This document shows positions 52,328 to 64,000 of a stretch of 64,000 nt of DNA, one piece after another. Position numbers and translations under genes: made by a program. Under the pieces are notes generated by a model. The model was not told the DNA's origin. It made no database searches and saw nothing but the letters and a program-made list of their open reading frames with translations. Within the stretch, counting starts at the first letter, position 1. Each line of letters starts with the position of its first letter. Source of the stretch: Lunularia cruciata (lineage: Eukaryota; Streptophyta; Marchantiopsida; Lunulariales; Lunulariaceae). Location: positions 64,060,333-64,124,332 of the forward strand of contig OX419756.1 in NCBI GenBank assembly GCA_948567375.1, in the 5' to 3' direction.

Positions 52328-52924
52328 TATAATACTATGAGGATAGGAAAACTCCCCAAGAGAAATACAAGAGAGAAAACACAAGCTTTACACTCAATAC
52401 TTTGATGCCCCAAAGGAGCACTTTCTCTTTATAATATAGCAAAGAGGATCCATTCAAAGGAAACTCCACCTTTGGATCAGATACATGGATTTATGACATG
52501 TTAGCAAGCTCCACCCTTAGATTAGTGGAAGATGAGTTGCATAGATGGGTGACATGTTTGTCCTTCCGGTCAAACAAGTTTGACCGGAAGGAATCTTTAA
52601 GGATCTTCCAATAAGAATCTAAGAATCACATGTGTAAGGTACCATTGGAAATCTCTCAATGAGACAAACCTAGGGAGAGGGAATGCCAGCCTTTCTCCAT
52701 AGGGACAGAAGAACCTTCACATTTTTTAGGACTAATTCATCTATTTAGGCCTCCAAAATTAGCTCTAAAGTTTTCAAGCTATTCTTGGCTCCTTCCCTAT
52801 TAGTAGAGGTACTCTTTGGTGATACCTCTATCTAATCTTCTTATTCCACCATATATAAAATCTTCCTAGATGTTACTAAACCAATTTTCATCTCTAGATA
52901 ATATATCTAGTTATTGGTATTACA
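52328..52924 (-). repeat. Solo LTR of gypsy family A
   Basis: Starts tataatactatgagg (for tgtaatactctgagg) and ends attggtattaca; 597 bp. Flanks are ctttc (52323-52327) and ctttt (52925-52929), a 4/5 match to a target duplication. Only one block of the internal duplication is present. The orientation matches the two family A elements. Confidence 0.78.
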
Positions 52925-53908
52925 CTTTTAGTGTGAGCTTTTGAACATCAAGAAAAGTGGCATTGCAAACCTTGCTAAGATGTGTCCATGTACTTAAAAT
53001 GATTTTGGAAAGGTCATGCAAGTTGCATTGTGTGTGGTAAACAAAACAACGTGCAACATACCATCCTTGCAATGATTGATTGGCACTCAAAACTTGCATT
53101 CATTTGATTTGATTCTAAGGTGCTTGCTACATTTCCTCCTAGAAGGATGGACTATACATCCTTTTCAGTGTTGCTTATCACTATTGGATAAATAGTGCAT
53201 ATGTTCCAAGGTTGATTGCTAATGAACTTATGGGGAGCTAATTTAGCAATCTAATAGTTGGAACATGCTACTTGTGCTTATTCTGTAGTACTAGATTACT
53301 CCAACTTGCAAGATGTGGGCCATGGTAAAGCTACAAGATCTATAGCTAAGAGTAAAAAGAACAAGGGTGGTGTTGAATAGGAGTGAGTGTATTGCATTTG
53401 GGTATGAGTGGGAAAGTGTGCACCTATCTATAGATATTTTTGAACTATGCTCTTATTTGTAAATAAATTTGATTTTTGTGCACCTATATGTAAATTCCTC
53501 TATATATATGATGCTTTCTCTACCTTACTAGAGCTAAGTATACTTCCATAATTTTCAAATGAAAGGTATGAGTCATAAATAAATTTGCTTATAATCTTTA
53601 GATGATGTAATTCCATGTAACAAGAGGTAATAATACCATCAGCTTTTTAAGACTATGGGTCTTAATGGCACTTTTTTATAGAAAAGTGGTTCTTACAACA
53701 TGGTTGGATTTTCTTTTGGCACACATTACAGCATTAGATTAGAGACATAAGATTTTCAATCATATATTGATTATCCTAGTTACCTCTTGCTTATCCCAGC
53801 TTATAGACATTGTTTACATTCATAAAAATTTTATCCTTAGAATTTAAGAAGGTTTGAGTGGATCTTAGTGAGAGTACATAGTCTCACAACCTTATGAGCA
53901 TCCTCATT
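52925..53908. other. Continuation of the MULE-like host sequence between two insertions
   Basis: AT-rich. Minus-strand stretches around 52930-53120 may be the upstream part of the transposase, but no diagnostic motif is clear. The segment near 53835-53870 resembles 7185-7230. Confidence 0.35.
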
Positions 53909-54333
53909 TTTAAAAGATTGAATCAAGGAGAGAAATAGGAGAATGGAAACTCACTTTGGGACACTTGAATGGAGGAAAAATCCAAATGCCTAGCATGAGC
54001 TTTGGCTTTGGTATTTATAGGTAGCATACAAGGCCTTTGAGAAGCTTCTCAAGAAGCTTCCTCAAGCCGCTTTATTAGAGTGCAAGCCAAGTTAACTAGG
54101 AAGCTTCTCAAGAAGCTTCCTTATAGAAACCATCTACTTGGCGTGCAAGCTAAGCCAATTAGAGGCTTCTAGAAACTTCCTTCTAGAAGCTACTTACTTG
54201 AGGTGCAAGCTAAGCTAGCTAGGAAGCTTCCCAAGAAGCTTCCTAGGTACTTCTTGAATATTCTAGGCTAATTTGTCTTATGTGCTACTTTGTAAGCCTG
54301 ACCAACTTCGTCGCTAAACTCCATGTTGTTACA
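53909..54333 (-). repeat. 3' LTR of gypsy family B copy 2
   Basis: 425 bp ending gttgttaca, with a purine-rich tract (gcgggggaata on the minus strand) at its inner edge. It contains palindromic units of the gaagcttctcaagaagcttc kind. Confidence 0.9.
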
Positions 54334-57300
54334 TATTCCCCCGCCGCTAGTTGGTGACGTCCTTGTTGCCAGTGAAGTTTTGAATGGTTGTAGCTTGGAT
54401 GGCTGTCTGTGCATTGTGGAGGTGAGAAAGAGGTTCCCATGTGGCATCATGAAGGGGATACCCTTTCCAAAGGACCTTGTACTCTATATGTTGGCAACGG
54501 CCTTGTTGAAGATGGCGACGTGCAAGATACGATCAACTTTGTACTCCTCATGATCATTGATAGGGATAGGAAGAGGGAGAGGTTGGACTCAAGAGGAAAA
54601 GGAAGAGGAGTTAAGAACAAAGGGTTTCAACTTGGAAACATGAATGACATGATGGATACGCATGTGACAAGGCAAGGCAAGGCAAGTTGATAAGCAATAG
54701 GAGAGACAATTTGGGTGATATCAAAGAGTCCTATCCAATTAAGGGTAAGTTTACGAACTTGGGTATCAAGTGGGAGAGGGAGGTTACTAGAGGATAACAT
54801 GACTTTATCACCGACTTCAAAAGTAAGATCACGACGATGGTAGTCCGCATATTGTTTTTGGTGATTTTGAGCAACAAGGAGGTGAGACTTGGCTTGTTGG
54901 AGAGATTGGGATATAGTGGTCAAGAATGTGGAAGTATGAGGAACATGAGATGGAGAGGGAGCAAGAAGAGAATCTAGAACAAGCATATTTTGGCCAAAAT
55001 TGAGAAAGAAAGGAGAAAATCCGGTGCTTGCCTATTTGGAATTGTTGTAGGAAAATTCTGCAACTGCAAGATATTCATCCCAATTGGTATGGTGGACAAT
55101 TGACAGAGGTACGCAACATATCCTCCAATGTACAATTTTCACGTTCATTGTGTCCATCAGTTTGAGGTTGATAGGCCGTGGAAAAAGCAAGCTTGGTGCC
55201 GGGTATCTAGAAGAGTGCTTGCCAAAACTTCATGGTACATTGAGGATCACGGTCAGAGATGAGTACACATGGCATCCTATGATGCTTGAAGACATTGTTG
55301 AAGTAGATTTGTGCTAAGGTTGGAGCATCTATGGTATCACAGGTTGGTGCCAAGTGGATTTGCTTACTAAGCTTATCTACAAACACCACGATTGCGGTAT
55401 GTCTTTATTTTGTCTTTGGTAAGGATGTGATAAGATCCAAGCTCACATGCTCCCAATGAGCGGATGGAACGGTGAGTGGTTGAAGGAGTCCACTTGGCTT
55501 CTGGTTGCTGGCCTTATTACGTTGGCAACTCTCACACGATCAGACAAATTTTTGAACATCTTGTGTCATGTTGGGCCACCATCATTGATGTTGGACGGTA
55601 CCCAAGGTCTTGTCCACACCCATGTGACTAGCGATGGGTAAATCATGGGCTTCTTGAAGGCGCACAAGTTGAAGATCACCTTTAGCCGGAACATAGATTT
55701 GGTCCTCATAGAATAAAAGCCCCTCCTTGATGGAGAAGGTGTTGTACTCCTTATCACATGCCGTAAGGCGACCATGTACCATTTGGAAGAAGGGATCTTG
55801 GTCTAGAGTTGACTGAAACTTGTTTTGGACCTTGGAGTCAATTGACACTGTTGAACTTGCCGTTGCGATAAGAGGAAGAGACTTCAAATCAAGTTGTCGT
55901 GATAAAGCATCAGGGATGATATGGAACCGATCTGGTTTGTACTCAAGTTTGATGTCATACAGTTGGAGTTGTTCCTCCCATTGATAATGTTGACTCTTCA
56001 TGTGTTCCAAGTGTAAGGTCTACAACAACAGTTTGTGATCAGTTTGCATGATCACTTGTTTCCCCAAGAGGTAATGCCTCCATACCTTGGTGGCGTATAC
56101 CATTGCAAGTTGTTCTTGATCTTGAGCAGAGTAGTTTTGTTCAGCTATATTGAGTTGGTGAGACACAAAGGCAATGGGATGGAGTCCCTCTAGGAATTCT
56201 TGTTGCAGCACAGCTCCAATTGCAAAGTTAGAAGCATCAAAATCAACCACACAGGGTAGTTGAGGATCATATGTTTGAAGACACCATATGCTTTAACTTT
56301 TGGAATGCTTCTTCATGCTTGGTGGTCCATTGGAAGCTTGAGTTCTTTCCCAAGAGGTCAGTCAATGGTGCAGCCACATGAGCACAATAATGGATGAACT
56401 GTTGGTAAAAACTGGCCAATCCATTGAATGCCCGTACTTCCATACCATCCTTTGGGGTAGGCCTTGCTTTTCTCTTCTTCCATCTTGATCTCTTTTGATG
56501 AGATCTTATGACCCAAGAAGGTAACCTCCTTCTGCCAAAAGGCACACTTTGACTTCTTGTAGTAAAATTTCCATTGTTGTAGTCGTCTTAGGACTTCTTG
56601 CACATGATTCATGTGTTCTACCTCTGTCTTGCTATAGATTAAGATATCATCCAAGAACAGCACCACAGACCAATCCAATAGTCCATCCAACACCCAATGC
56701 ATCTTATCCATGAAGACTACTGGAGCATTAGTGAGTCCGAAAGGTAGAACTCTCCACTCAAAATGCCCATACTTGGTACAAAAGGCAGTCTTTTGCACAT
56801 CTTCTCTATCAATAGGAATTTGCCAATAGCCACTACAAAGATCCGGCTTGGAAAAGTAGCATGCTCCACTTAGTTGATCAAGCAATTCATTGATCCGAGC
56901 CAAGGGATATGCATTCTTCACGGTTTGCTTATTGAGCCCATGATAATCAATACAGAAACGAAGTCCTCCATCCTTCTTTGGAACAAATAGTACCGGTGCT
57001 CCCCAAGGAGAGGTATTATGTTGTATGAAGTCCTTCTCCAACAACTCTATAAGAGTTATTTGCAACTCCTTCAACTCCTTTGGTGAGAGTCAATAGATCA
57101 GTCTACTCACTCGAGTACTCCATAGCAATAGATTGATCTTGAAGGGCATACCTCGATCGGAGGGTAATCTCTTTGGCAGATCATCCAGAAACACATCCGC
57201 AAACTCCTTAACTATCCAATCAACCATTGCTTGATGAGGCTCTTGGCCCTCCGCAGATTATTCTTGTGCAATCGGCTTGATCCACACCACAAATATAGAC

Positions 57301-58915
57301 TTATCTTCCTCCAAAGCTTGCTCTATGGCTGCTTTATTAACAAACTTCCCTTTTAAGGACTCATCTCTCTTCCAAGCTTACTCCCTAGTTGCCTTCTTGG
57401 CAAACTTCCCATCTTGGGACTCATCTCCCTACCAGGTTCACTCTATGGCTACCTTCTCAACAAACTTCCAATCTTGGGACTGATGATTCTTAGGTGTCTT
57501 ACTCAAAGTTGCAACCTAATCGAAAGACGACCTAATCGGAAAGACAACCTAAAAGACAACCTAATCAGAAATTCCTACCTTGGTGTTGTACTTGAATTTG
57601 GCATTGGTCCAATCAAATTGAACCTTATGATATTCAAGCCAAGGTAGACCTAGAATGATATCATAGTGTAGAGGAGCCACTACAAACCTCATACACTCCA
57701 AATACTCCTTCCCAATCTTGAAGGTAACATGATGCGAGGTGCGGAATGCAGAACCCTTTCTACCATCCGCCATCATCAAACTACTTCCAATCATTGGCTT
57801 GATAGGAATACCCAATTCCTTTGCTACTTGCATAGACATGCAATTCTTTGAACTTCCGGAATCAACCAAAATCCTACAACCCCGATTAGATATCGTACCT
57901 TGCAAGTGAAGCAAACTTGCATAGGTTGAGCCTTCAATCCCATTAGAACTAATCAAGCTCCTATTCGGCGGCTCAAAATCTCCTACTAGGATTCTTCATT
58001 TCCTTGATCATTCCTCTCTACAACCTCCACCTAGGCAACTTGTCGAGGTAGTCCATTCTTGGGTGGACATTTAGCAATGCGATGCCCCAATTGGCAACAA
58101 TAAAACAACCACCATTTTGTTGTTTCTCTCTATCTGCCGTGCCAAGTGGTCTTCATTGAATGGCATCAATCTCCATTGGTGCTGGCTCCTCCACTTGTGT
58201 GTAGTGTATTGGTAAGCTTTGTGGAGGTCGAGGTCAAGGCCAAGTTGTTGCCACCAAGGAATCAAAATGTTCGGCCAACCGCATGGCTTCCTCCAAGTGT
58301 TGTGGCTCTCGCATGGTTACCTCTAATTTAATTCTTGCCTTCAAGCCCCTCACAAATCAATCCAGAGCTTCACCTTACAATATATCTGGAATTTGTATGA
58401 TGGTGTTTTGGAACTGCATGATGTAACTTCTTACAAAGCCAATCTGTTTCAACTCTGGCAACTTATCCCGTGTAGCTCATGTGGCATTTATAGCTTGGAA
58501 CCGACTAATTATTGCGCTCTTGAATTCTTCCCATGTCAAGATTGGTGCAACCATTTGTCGTTCAGCTTACTCCACTTGGAATTTCCACCATAGCTTTGCT
58601 ACTCCATTCAATTGGCAAGAAGCCAAGAGAATCCGTTTTTGCTATCTTGTAGATTGGTAGCTTCAAAATAACATTCACAATCAAACAAAAAATTCTCCAC
58701 TACAACCAAAATATTCTTGCCTTCAAATACCTTGGGTTTAGGGAATCTAATCCGATCTTCTCATTCTCAAATTGGTACTCTCTCCACCTGCTGTTGTCAT
58801 CAAAGATTTAGTTCATCCAACAATCGAGTAAGGTGCTCATTGGTTGTTGCATAGCAAGGATAACATTGGGTATTGCCGCCATGGTTACTACTCTATCACA
58901 CCACCCCTAATCTAT

Positions 58916-59139
58916 CTAATTTACTAACACATAGAAACAACACGTCCACCGTTCTCCATAAGTTACAATCGGAAGCACCAAGGGTTCCTCAGATATGGTG
59001 ATCATATGCATAAAATCTTGTCCAAAGTGCGAGGTGATGAATTGTGTGAAATGATGCTTGGGTAGTATTTGGATGCAAAAATCCCAATGGTTTGGTGGAA
59101 GTGGATTTGATGGTCCATAAATTCCATCCATCCCATTCC
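58916..59139 (-). other. Small leader ORF between primer-binding site and gag, family B
   Basis: The frame reads MDGIYGPSNPLPPN near its start and ...HFGQDFM...LVLPIVTYGE near its end. It starts about 15 nt after the primer-binding site. The family A elements carry a similar small ORF in the same place (4622-4858 and 37864-38058; ending HFG..FMDRVMNS...VILPVVIYD). The function is unknown. Confidence 0.55.
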
Positions 59140-59153
59140 TGCTCTGATACCAA

Positions 59154-59567
59154 TGTAAAAGACCAAACCCAAGGCGAGAAATAGGAGAATGGAAACTCAC
59201 ATTGGGACACTTGAATGAGTGAAAACTCGGAATGCCTAGCATGAGCTTTGGCTTTGGTATTTATAGGTAGCATACAAGGCCTTTGAGAAGCTTCTTCAAG
59301 CCGCTTTCTTAGAATGTAAGCCAAGTTAACTAGGAAGCTTCTCAAGAAGCTTACTTCTAGAAACCGCCTACTTGGCGTGCAAGCTAAGCCAATTGGAAGC
59401 TTCTAGAAGTTTCCTTCTAGAAGCTACTTACTTGAGGTGCAAGCTAAGCTAGCAGGGAAGTTTCCCAAGAAGCTTATTAGGTACTTCTTGAATATTCTAG
59501 GCTAATTTGTCTTATGTGCTACTTTGTAAGCCTGACTAACTTCGTCGCTAAATTCCATATTGTTACA
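59154..59567 (-). repeat. 5' LTR of gypsy family B copy 2
   Basis: 414 bp from tgtaaaagaccaaaccc to tattgttaca. The primer-binding site is immediately to its left. Confidence 0.92.
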
Positions 59568-59572
59568 TCATT

Positions 59573-60825
59573 GATGTATTTGTTTCTTGATAAAGCTTAG
59601 ATTCTTTAGTGGAGGGAGTACTTTTGGAGCTAGACTTCATACTAATGCTTGTAGATCTCCATTTAGTGCGTAGATCAGTATGTTTACTCCATTTACATTG
59701 GTATCCAAAACTTTTCTGTCTACTAGATCAATGTTGTTATGGATCTTTAGATGATATGTAAGGTATACAAATTATACAATATGCTTTAAGTGACAAGCTA
59801 AATTCTTTAATGCCATATGGATCCAAATGATATAGATCCTAAGGTCCTAGATATAGATTAAGTGGTCCTAAGTAGAAATTGAACAATGATTGAGGACTTG
59901 TTTTGTCCACCTCCTTGGAAAGTGAGAGCTTACATCATTACTTGCACTAATACAAAATGCTTGATATAAAGATTGGCAACCCCTATGAGCAAAGTCTTAG
60001 GCACAAGTAACCACATTGGTGGAGCAGAAGAAACTATTGCAAACAAAAGCAAGGGAGACCATTAAGCACTATAGCTAGCCTTGAATGCCTTCTATCCTTG
60101 GTATTGAAGAAATTTGTGCACCTTTACAATCATTTTGGTTGTATACTTTGCTGATAAGAGTAGCTATGGTATGTTTTTCTTGTCACGTTCCTTGTTACTC
60201 CTATTTTAGATAGAGAGTCTTGTCCACTCTACGATGCTTTCAGTATTGGGTCTATAGGCCTATCACATCTAAGCCACTTCCATCCTATTTACAAAATATA
60301 CTCTAAGATGACCTTGATAATCCATTTCAACAATACTCTATTTAGACTGTAGATTAGCTTTGATTAGTGATTAGGTCCTTTTCCTTTGGCATAGGGTTTA
60401 GCACTTCCTTCCTTGTGTCTTGGGTTTGTTATACTTTTCCCCCTTTTTAGTGGTTTTTAATACTTTTTTCCTATAGGATATAATTTTTGGCTCTATTTTT
60501 TTCTCCCTCAAAAGTAACTTGGTTGGAAAGTTTGGCACACAATCTAAAAGACACTAAATTTCAAACTTGCTATCCGAAAAAGAACCTAGAATAGACTATA
60601 AATAGTCTACATATAATAAAGATTTTCAAACACAAAATTCCTCCGATACTTGGAACGTCTACACTCCGGACCATGGGGAAGACGTCGACTATGATATGAG
60701 ACGATCTATGGCCCTGCTATTCGAAATAGTCGGCCGATAAGTTTGCATTAGACTATATGACATAAATATTTTGACGACTCGTTTGGCCAGACGACCATGT
60801 ATTTATTCGCCAATATTATTTGATG
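59573..60825. repeat. Right flank of the MULE-like block, no gene recognised
   Basis: A segment at 59830-59900 (atatagatc, aaattgaacaatga.tgag) resembles 8520-8585, the other M-associated block. No open frame of note. The region ends at motif M (60826-60876), after which composition becomes host-like. Confidence 0.45.
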
Positions 60826-60876
60826 TGTACGGCTTGATGTGGTCTTCCCATCCTTCGTGTTTTCTACGCGATCGCC
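60826..60876 (-). repeat. Dispersed hairpin motif M, copy 6
   Basis: Reverse-orientation copy (tgtacggcttgatgtggtct, then ccatccttcgtgt, then ctacgcgatcgcc). It lies at the right edge of the repeat block. Confidence 0.65.
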
Positions 60877-62031
60877 CTTTTCCGATTTAAAATGAAAACA
60901 AGCAATATAAGCAAAACGAAATCCACTATTGAATCAAAATTTCAAGTTTCACTTCAAATCTTATGGACCACAGCTCATTATCAACAAACAGGACCAATGT
61001 GTTCTTCCTAATAACTTGACTAAATTCTGAAAAAATTTATTAAGCTGTGTGGCTGCACAACAATAACCGTTTGAATCCTTCTAAGTGAGTAGCAACGGAC
61101 AAAACTCCTCTGTCTCCGTTGTAGGTCGGTGGTACCAGAGTTTTAGTCACTATTGATCAATACTCGATGAAAAGCAGTAGAACGTGGACTGAACAAACCA
61201 TCCAAAGTGGGAGAAAGGAGCTCTTGAATCCAATCTAATCCAATCCATTTTTAAATGTGTAAACTTCAACACTCATTTCATTTCTGGGAACCGAAATGAA
61301 AACATTCTATTTCATTCCAAAAGGAGCTAATGGTGACTTGCATTTAAACTCGTCCGAAGATGCGGGAAGAAAAGTGGATGAGCATGGGGGAATGAATATA
61401 GACACCGTAGTCTAGATTCCCCCATGAGATCAGAAGTCAACTACGATGAGAAAGGAACACTGCAGTGGAGAGTGGACAATGAGCGAGTGACACGAGGGGG
61501 CTCGACCATGCCCGGAAGGCGTCTGATGAGACGGGTCATGCTGACTCGACTCGAGTCGTGCACATGCAGTCTCTGTCACACTTTTAAAGTGGGGCAGAAA
61601 TTACACGTCAGCTTGAGGGTGGGGATATGTACGTATTGTTTGTCCTCTCCTCCTGGGTCGAGTTACTTGGCTCTCCCTGAATGGCCGACGCTTACCTGGA
61701 GGCCTATCTGCGGAGCGGGAGCCAGCAGTGTTAATTTTCTCGAGGTTTTTCCCCTGTCTACACGATCATCCTGCCCGTGATTGGATCGTCAAGCAACATC
61801 GGAGCAACTTGGCAAATGAGTGGGCTGCTGTTCAGATTTCTCTAGCTGTGTTAGGAGAGTGATCGATTCGAAACTAACATCATGGTGGTAAACCTGTCTG
61901 TGCCTGAGTTTGCGTATGTATATAACAGTCACCCATGATCCTTGGAACATCCGTGTATCTGCTGTACAGTTTTGTAAGTTTCTTCGTCGTCTCCTTCTTC
62001 TTCGGTGTATAGTGAATATCTTGATCCGATT
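60877..62031. promoter_or_regulatory. COR413im upstream region with TATA box and a DRE core
   Basis: Host-like sequence with no supported gene; the frame at 61424-61780 looks like chance. A TATA box (gtatataa) lies at about 61918-61925, roughly 107 bp before the start codon. A GCCGAC word at 61684-61689 equals the DRE/CRT core bound by CBF/DREB factors in seed plants, which would suit a cold-response gene. A single hexamer is weak evidence. An ACGTCA-containing word (acacgtcagc) is at about 61602-61611. Confidence 0.45.
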
Positions 62032-63871
62032 ATGGCCGCTTTAGTGCAGGCATCCGCTTCCTACGTCGAACTAGCTTCGTTTAGGCTAACTGCGAGGAAC
62101 ACAGCTGCTACAACTACTGCCAGCTGCAAGTTTCATCTTCTTCGAACTGTTCCTGTTGCTGGGAAATCGAGGACTTTGTCCAGGAATGGCTCTCGGGAAA
62201 CACCTACAAAAGCCCTTGGGTATTGCTTTCCTTCCTGACAACAGCTCACCTCTACACACGAAAGTTAGATAATCAACAGGTCCGGCCGCCTGGCTTTCAG
62301 ATCCAGGTTATGAAGCAGAACCTGGGGACTTGGGAATTTCCTTGAGGTGAAGATGACTAGAGCTTTTACGAGCACATAGTTATCCAAGAAGCCCCGTGTG
62401 CTTTTTGTCGTGGGAACAGCCCAAACTTCCCCCACATCTAATTTCTGTGCTCTGTTGTTGTTGTTGCTACTACTTGTTTTGTCTACAACATAGTACTGCA
62501 TTCACGTAGGTCAGTGAGCTAGCTCATTGCTCTGAGTCCCTGATGTCGTCGATGTGGCTAGTGAGTGTCAGATATGTCAGACCTGGCAGTCGGTGGGAGT
62601 GGTAATGGTTGCGTATCTCCAAATGCTTTCAATCTCCAAACTTATGGAGTTTCTGCAATTAGTGACGGAATTCTCTCCAGTCAAGAATCGAATTGATCCA
62701 CCTCGTCTGTCGATGTCAGGTTCGTTGGATCCTCCATCACCGACATTCGATTACGTGACTCGCGGTTAGACATGCTGAACCGAGGATGCGGAGGAGGTGC
62801 TCTTGGAAGCATGTGCAGTCTTCCGGCTTCTGTAGAGACTCTGCGATGGGTTCTGGTGGCTGCTGCCACGTATGAACCGTCCTTTCCTTTCTTTATTGCA
62901 GTTTTACAATTTCTCGTACACTAGTGGTTAACACCTATCTTCTGAGGGTCAAGAGGCATCTCTTTGTTCGTCTATGGCTTGTTCTGAAATTGGAAGTAAA
63001 TGGTGCACTGGACAGGACTCTTCTGTTCCTCAAAAACGCGGCCATACCAAAACATTTCCTTGTCCCTCTTCTGGCGCTCGAGCTGCCCCGTGAAGCTCTT
63101 CACTGGATGAGGTACTTTGATTCTTCGTTGTGTACATGAATTTACATGATGTGAACATGTACGGTCGAAATGTTTGTGGAAGTTTCTAATGGCTTTTCGT
63201 GGCTGCCAATCCAGAGGAGAGTACGGGCTATGGACTGCGTTCGTAGCTTTGCTAGTGAAGCTATTCTACACCATTCCAGGTTGGTACCATGCTATTGGTA
63301 AACGAATTTGACCTTCAGTTTCCTCTATCGCTGCACCACTAACCAACGGACCACCTTCACATTTTCATTTGCTCTCTGTCCACGAAAAGAGCAATCACAG
63401 CTCTGTGCACTCCGATGGTGCACCAAAAGCAAAGTAGGTATATATTATAACTGATTCAACTCTGTTTATTTGCAGTCGAGCTCAAACTACCTTTATACGT
63501 ATTAGTTCTGGTCATCACCGCACCAGCTCAAATCACTCAATACAGGTATGGGACTCTCATGCTACACAGTGCAATATCTCTATGCGGAAAGTTTAACTTT
63601 CTGTGGTCTAATCTTCAGTCGTAGATATGGAGAGGAGTTCAAGTGCAATGAACGCTGTTGGCATGTTGATAATATCCTTGTACATGGTTGCAGGGGTACC
63701 ACACCTGCATCGTTAGTGTCGCTTGTGCTGGCTGTATACTTGGCGATAGAACACTACCGCTCTGCCGGCGGGGTCGAGGGAGCATTCAAAAGTGACAAGC
63801 TCTTACCATCTCTTGCCTTACTGCTGCTGGTGATCATACCAATTTTATTCTTTGCTAACGGTGTGATGTAA
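62032..63871 (+). CDS. COR413IM: COR413im-type cold-regulated protein, plastid envelope membrane
   Basis: Predicted multi-pass membrane protein of the chloroplast inner envelope, a family linked to cold and dehydration response. Six coding exons join in frame with GT-AG introns: 62032-62219, 62819-62869, 63016-63111, 63215-63279, 63476-63545, 63694-63871 (648 nt, 215 aa). Residues 1 to about 55 are Ser/Thr/Ala/Arg-rich and poor in acidic residues, as in a transit peptide. Family hallmarks are LRWVLVAAAT (71-80), IPKHFLVPLLALELP (90-104), RGEYGLWTAFVALLVKLFYT (112-131), VELKLPLYVLVLVITAPAQI and the hydrophobic C-terminus LPSLALLLLVIIPILFF. At least five hydrophobic segments are visible. The length fits COR413im proteins. 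The exon 2 acceptor was chosen because only 62819 keeps the frame. A non-ATG extension upstream of 62032 is not supported. Confidence 0.93.
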
Positions 63872-64000
63872 CAACACCTAGCAAAGCCCGAGGCCACGTG
63901 GTAACCTTTATTTGTCGAAGTCACCATCCAGATTTCTTCGGGAATCCGAAAGTTGTACAATGTCTGTAAATTATATGATCAATGTCAATTCTGTAGTCGC

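Larger units (their letters stand above)
53909..59567 (-). mobile_element. Ty3/gypsy chromovirus, family B copy 2, complete length with target duplication
   Basis: Both LTRs are present and flanked by tcatt (53904-53908 and 59568-59572). Reading right to left, the parts are the 5' LTR (59154-59567), primer-binding site TTGGTATCAGAGC (59141-59153), a leader ORF (within 58916-59242), gag (about 58070-58870), protease (57561-57956; ILVDSGSSKNCM and ILGLPWLEYHK), reverse transcriptase (56358-57074; [14 protein letters not shown]), RNase H (about 56020-56340), integrase zinc-binding domain (55582-56010), integrase core (about 55080-55390), a GPY-type region (54690-54986), a chromodomain region (about 54400-54560; WKGYP..DATWEP type) and a polypurine tract next to the 3' LTR. 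The LTRs look about 6-7% different by eye. The coding region carries several breaks, although pol is well preserved. Confidence 0.93.

Noticed and set aside
61424-61780. 118-codon plus-strand frame upstream of COR413im
   Set aside because: Cys/Arg/Ser-rich with no known domain, and it lies in the probable promoter region of COR413im.

Overview
The window is nuclear DNA of a land plant or close streptophyte relative. Three intron-bearing host genes support this. They encode a polyamine oxidase (plus strand, 10 coding exons, about 9.06-13.91 kb), the cytosolic ribosomal protein uL29/RPL35 (minus strand, about 16.66-17.9 kb), and a plastid-targeted COR413im-type cold-regulated membrane protein (plus strand, 6 coding exons, 62.03-63.87 kb). 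Plant chromoviruses, a Ty1/copia element primed by initiator tRNA-Met, and a MULE transposase fossil agree with this. Short genes embedded in large retrotransposon nests would suit a bryophyte or other non-seed plant, but that placement is inference.

Layout. 1-5595: minus-strand Ty3/gypsy chromovirus of family A, running off the left edge and carrying an unclassified 1.9 kb repeat (X). 5.6-8.9 kb: AT-rich repeats, including a direct duplication, a threefold tandem array and a ~50-bp dispersed hairpin motif (M). 9-18.6 kb: host gene island with PAO and RPL35. 18.65-26.3 kb: M motif, then an incomplete plus-strand gypsy of family B interrupted by a solo LTR and a second copy of X, with an LTR fragment in opposite orientation on its left. 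26.3-26.8 kb: LINE reverse-transcriptase fragment. 28.6-42.06 kb: a minus-strand Ty1/copia element with a family A gypsy (32.3-38.6 kb) inserted in it. 42-44.3 kb: AT-rich. 44.3-47.4 kb: two M motifs and a more balanced-composition stretch with no recognised gene. 47.4-60.9 kb: AT-rich repeat DNA containing a MULE transposase fossil, interrupted by a family B solo LTR (target duplication ccttc), a family A solo LTR and a complete-length family B gypsy (53909-59567, target duplication tcatt), and ending at an M motif. 61-64 kb: COR413im and its promoter.

The host genes do not form a pathway. PAO oxidises polyamines, probably outside the cytoplasm. RPL35 belongs to the 60S ribosomal subunit. 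COR413im belongs to the chloroplast envelope cold response. Points most worth a second look are the recurring M motif at the edges of repeat blocks, a small conserved ORF between primer-binding site and gag shared by both gypsy families, arrays of palindromic units in the family B LTR, and a predicted 4-nt first coding exon of RPL35 whose only visible candidate lacks a GT donor.
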